The notes under the pieces are model-generated. The model saw nothing but the letters and a program-made list of their open reading frames with translations. It had not been told where the DNA came from and did no database searches. 15,787 nucleotides of DNA, from positions 1-15,787 of the forward strand of contig LGRX02034397.1 in the NCBI GenBank assembly GCA_001247695.2. Reading direction: 5' to 3'. The translations under genes were made by a program, and so were the position numbers. The DNA is from Cymbomonas tetramitiformis (Eukaryota > Chlorophyta > Pyramimonadophyceae > Pyramimonadales > Pyramimonadaceae). Of the stretch, positions 15,661-15,787 are shown in pieces (the first letter of the stretch is position 1; the number at the start of each line of letters is the position of its first letter).

Positions 15661-15787
15661 GGTCCCATTTTTCACTAGTGAGCTCCGGAGAATCCGGATG
15701 AGTGTCCCGAAGTGTGTGCTTAATCCTTTGATCCCCGGCGTGGGTACATAGTATAGCCGGTCTTCTGCAGCTACGGTGTGTTAAAGG

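Overview
This window is nuclear DNA from a eukaryote with many introns. It is most likely a unicellular alga or similar protist with a GC-rich genome (chlorophyte, haptophyte or dinoflagellate-like). The sequence does not settle the lineage. There is no sign of bacterial gene organisation. Composition is two-sided: about 1-6500 is AT-leaning and full of fold-back repeats, and about 6530-15787 is strongly GC-rich.

The main content is one large split gene on the minus strand, running from beyond the right edge down to a stop codon at 3544. No single long reading frame shows it. Joining 16 short exons by consensus splice sites and conserved motifs gives an uninterrupted 972-residue C-terminal portion of a SNF2-family DNA-dependent ATPase. 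All the expected helicase motifs are present in order, and a degenerate RING-like Cys/His cluster sits between the two RecA lobes (SHPRH/Rad5-like layout). Thirteen of 15 introns are phase 0 and two are phase 2. Thirteen use GT donors and two appear to use GC donors. The N-terminus lies outside the window.

Five introns each carry their own unrelated minisatellite family (33 bp, 41 bp plus 38 bp, 30/31 bp, 28/34 bp, and 15-18 bp). These arrays explain why those introns are long. The last intron (about 3 kb) instead contains a 2162-bp segment bounded by 59-bp inverted repeats (58/59 identical) and packed with palindromes. They include a perfect 40-bp palindrome, an 81-nt pre-miRNA-like hairpin and a run of three hairpins. 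An 82%-identical 73-bp direct repeat lies on both sides of the segment.

Beyond the gene's 3' end (1-3543) there is a 27-bp-arm fold-back, a possible orphan coding exon on the plus strand (2406-2522), a long stretch in which I recognise nothing, and at the left edge three copies of a repeat of about 180 bp. The repeat carries a 20-codon frame that stays in register.

All repeat counts and splice sites were read by eye. Gene identity is strong; exact exon borders are predictions.
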